From Pseudomonas sp. Irchel 3E20 (GTDB lineage: Bacteria > Pseudomonadota > Gammaproteobacteria > Pseudomonadales > Pseudomonadaceae), in NCBI RefSeq assembly GCF_900187645.1, contig NZ_FYEE01000006.1, forward strand, positions 186,001-250,000: 64,000 nt of DNA, in the 5' to 3' direction. Under the pieces are notes generated by a model. It ran no database searches. It saw only the letters and a program-made list of their open reading frames with translations, and was not told where the DNA came from. Both the position numbers and the translations under genes were made by a program. Shown here piece after piece: positions 63,773-64,000 of the stretch. The first letter of the stretch is position 1. The number at the start of each line of letters is the position of its first letter.

Positions 63773-64000
63773 GGCGTCGGCTCCGGCAAGGCAGCGGCGG
63801 GTTTGACCGACTCTTCGGCGCTGACATTACGCCGCTCCAGATAGGCCTGGACTGCACCGAGAGTACCGGCCAGGTCTGGTGTGACCACCGTGACCGGTTG
63901 CTTGGCCAGTTCCGCCACGCGTTCAAGCATGACTTTGCTTTGTGGGTTGTCTTGGTTGAAGTTGTTTTTCAGTACGTCCCGCGCCTCATCCAGCGCTTGG
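63769..64000 (-). CDS. hemX: HemX family protein, C-terminal part
   Basis: The coding frame runs off the right edge of the window; 76 C-terminal residues are visible, with LKNNFNQDNPQSKVMLERV and VVTPDLAGTLGAVQAYLERR. This fits HemX (annotated as uroporphyrinogen-III C-methyltransferase-like), normally just upstream of hemY. The stop codon overlaps the hemY start (ATGA). The N-terminal membrane helix and coiled coil are outside the window. Confidence 0.85.
   Translation of the reverse strand, partial: QALDEARDVLKNNFNQDNPQSKVMLERVAELAKQPVTVVTPDLAGTLGAVQAYLERRNVSAEESVKPAAALPEPTP

Overview
The window is about 64 kb of a GC-rich Pseudomonas chromosome, most like the P. fluorescens group. The reasons are the gene order (pckA-hslO / hslR-rimB-rimK / envZ-ompR / tex / gshA at the left, and yheS-algP-FKBP-algQ-dsbB-hemY-hemX at the right, both of which I recall as Pseudomonas core order), many GTGGGAGC-type REP elements typical of this group, and an OscA-Sbp-CysTWA sulfate operon. 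I see no rRNA or tRNA genes, CRISPR array, prophage or insertion sequence.

Layout. 1-13.5 kb is conserved housekeeping: the end of a subtilase, PEP carboxykinase, the redox chaperone Hsp33, a PAP2 phosphatase, Hsp15, the S6-modification pair rimB-rimK, the EnvZ/OmpR two-component system, Tex with a thioesterase, and gshA. 13.6-17 kb is the taurine locus tauABCD, in which tauA has collapsed to an in-frame internal-deletion remnant, followed by an antitoxin with a broken PIN toxin. 17-22 kb holds a BetT-type choline transporter with a 30-bp palindromic operator, serine acetyltransferase (epsC) and a two-domain hypothetical protein behind an AT-rich leader. 22.3-28.8 kb is an organosulfur scavenging operon: two SfnB-type flavoproteins, an LLM monooxygenase and a MetQNI-type ABC transporter.

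28.9-40 kb is accessory: an orphan TccC/RHS toxin with an AT-rich metallopeptidase tip, a methyltransferase, a secreted glycoside-hydrolase-like protein, and a TriABC-like RND pump with two adaptor lipoproteins. 40-45.4 kb holds a COG4637-type ATPase, a fatty acid desaturase with a divergent AraC regulator, a Crp/Fnr regulator and an Mpo1-like membrane protein. 45.5-49.7 kb is the sulfate operon oscA-sbp-cysT-cysW-cysA. 50-55.5 kb has a cytochrome c/FTR1 iron permease, an 84-bp tandem repeat array and a four-gene envelope lipoprotein operon with lpoB. 55.5 kb to the end has a LysE exporter, an MscS channel, ABC-F YheS, AlgP, an FKBP isomerase, AlgQ, DsbB, HemY and the 3' end of hemX.

How it works together. 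A sulfur-starvation theme links four separate loci (tau, epsC, sfn/met, osc/sbp/cys). Their AT-rich upstream regions at the tau, sfnB and oscA loci share an ATTCnnAAAAGTTA-like element, probably bound by CysB. REP elements sit in nearly every non-coding gap, in one case inside the ompR-envZ operon and in another supplying the 3' end of a desaturase gene. The observations most worth following up are the tauA remnant, the orphan TccC toxin with no visible immunity gene, the 84-bp structured tandem repeat, the shared sulfur element, and the sbp-cysT intercistronic hairpin.
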